Source: an uncultured Veillonella sp. (lineage in GTDB: Bacteria > Bacillota > Negativicutes > Veillonellales > Veillonellaceae). From it: a DNA stretch of 5,654 bases. The stretch lies in assembly GCA_902466275.1 (NCBI GenBank), contig CABQQJ010000065.1, forward strand, positions 1 to 5,654, read 5' to 3'. Position numbers and translations under genes: made by a program. Under the pieces are notes generated by a model. That model saw only the letters and a list, made by a program, of their open reading frames with translations, did no database searches and was not told the DNA's origin. Of this stretch, positions 5,071-5,654 are shown one piece after another (position 1 is the stretch's first letter; each line of letters starts with the position of its first letter).

Positions 5071-5654
5071 ATGATAACTCGAAAAGAAATGACACGTATG
5101 TTGTTAAAAGAAGGCTTGCTTAGTTGTTTAGAAAATAATTCTTTTGAGTCTGTAACAGTAACATCGTTGTGTAAAGCTTCGGGTATAACTCGTTCTACTT
5201 TTTATTTACACTATAGTAATATCATGGAAATTGTTGATGATTTAGTGGATGATGCAATCGCTTATTCAAAGCCAGGAATGGTAGATAACAACAATTTACA
5301 AACTATAGCTAACACCTTATCAGCTGCTTCTAATTCTGTTTCATTGAGAGAAGCATACGATTCTATTTTTGATAGATTGCCTTTATGTCAGCGTATTATA
5401 CGACATAAAAAGTATTTACCTTTATTTTTAGATGAACAAATTTCAGAATATGTATTACAACGCATTATACGGCGTGAAAAAGATCGGCAAGGGCTCGTTA
5501 TGGCAGAAGCACTTGGGGTTTCGTTTGATGTGGGGGTATCTGTTTTTGTATTTTTAGTACACGGTCTATATGCTGTTAATAAACAATATAAGTGGTCTCA
5601 GAGCGATGAGTGGTTAGAAGCTCAGAAAATTATTTTTGAACTCGTTTATCGTGG
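5071..5654 (+). CDS. TetR/AcrR-family transcriptional regulator (3' end cut by the window)
   Basis: The frame from ATG 5071 runs open for 194 codons to the window edge. Residues 1-50 carry a TetR-type helix-turn-helix: an N-terminal helix (RKEMTRMLLKEGLLSCLEN), then SFESVTVTSLCKASGITRS and the recognition end TFYLHYSN, which matches the family's T-x-Y-x-(H/Y)-F/Y ending. The remainder is helical, as expected for a ligand-binding domain, with a hydrophobic helix near residues 154-168 (VGVSVFVFLVHGLYA). Family members are usually about 190-200 residues, so only a few are likely missing. GGAGG at 5062-5066 lies 4 nt before the ATG, a short but workable spacing. The inverted repeat at 5032-5058 suggests self-repression, and the divergent hydrolase is the obvious target. 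The ligand is unknown. Confidence 0.9.
   Translation, partial: MITRKEMTRMLLKEGLLSCLENNSFESVTVTSLCKASGITRSTFYLHYSNIMEIVDDLVDDAIAYSKPGMVDNNNLQTIANTLSAASNSVSLREAYDSIFDRLPLCQRIIRHKKYLPLFLDEQISEYVLQRIIRREKDRQGLVMAEALGVSFDVGVSVFVFLVHGLYAVNKQYKWSQSDEWLEAQKIIFELVYR

Noticed and set aside
1..5654. Insertion sequence, prophage or defence island
   Set aside because: No transposase, integrase, tRNA gene or terminal inverted repeats with target duplications were seen; the genes are ordinary chromosomal metabolic and regulatory types.

Overview
The window reads as a low-GC, anaerobic Firmicute of the Negativicutes type. Veillonella is the best guess, from the AT-rich spacers, the strong AGGAGG-type ribosome sites and a stand-alone carbon-monoxide-dehydrogenase-type gene (cooS). 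The genus is an inference and nothing here proves it. Three intact genes, two genes cut by the window edges and three strong intrinsic terminators account for most of the sequence.

Layout: (1) Positions 1-329 hold the 3' end of a gene that enters from the left, perhaps PEP-carboxykinase-like, closed by a terminator at 404-457. (2) A LysR-type regulator (559-1464) follows. It is preceded by a -10 box, a palindrome where a -35 would sit, and an imperfect tandem repeat that contains its own ribosome site and start codon. It ends at a terminator (1576-1618). (3) A near-consensus promoter (1713-1741) and a leader of about 125 nt with two hairpins drive a single gene, cooS (1873-3954), closed by a terminator at 3992-4052. 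(4) A convergent metallo-beta-lactamase-fold hydrolase (4909-4124, minus strand) and a divergent TetR-type regulator (5071 to the right edge) share a 161-bp intergenic region with three inverted repeats. This looks like a regulator-target pair.

The most interesting object is the CooS protein. It keeps the cysteines for the D- and B-clusters and most C-cluster ligands. However, the position that aligns with C-cluster ligand Cys333 of Carboxydothermus hydrogenoformans CODH-II is an aspartate (Asp399), and a new cysteine (Cys392) lies seven residues earlier. It also carries an N-terminal extension with eleven histidines between residues 11 and 47, resembling the metal-binding stretches of nickel chaperones. 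No ferredoxin (cooF), nickel-insertion ATPase (cooC) or acetyl-CoA synthase gene is next to it, and terminators on both sides make it monocistronic. It may therefore be a CODH-scaffold enzyme with a modified active-site cluster and not an ordinary CO dehydrogenase. That is an inference from a remembered alignment and needs testing.
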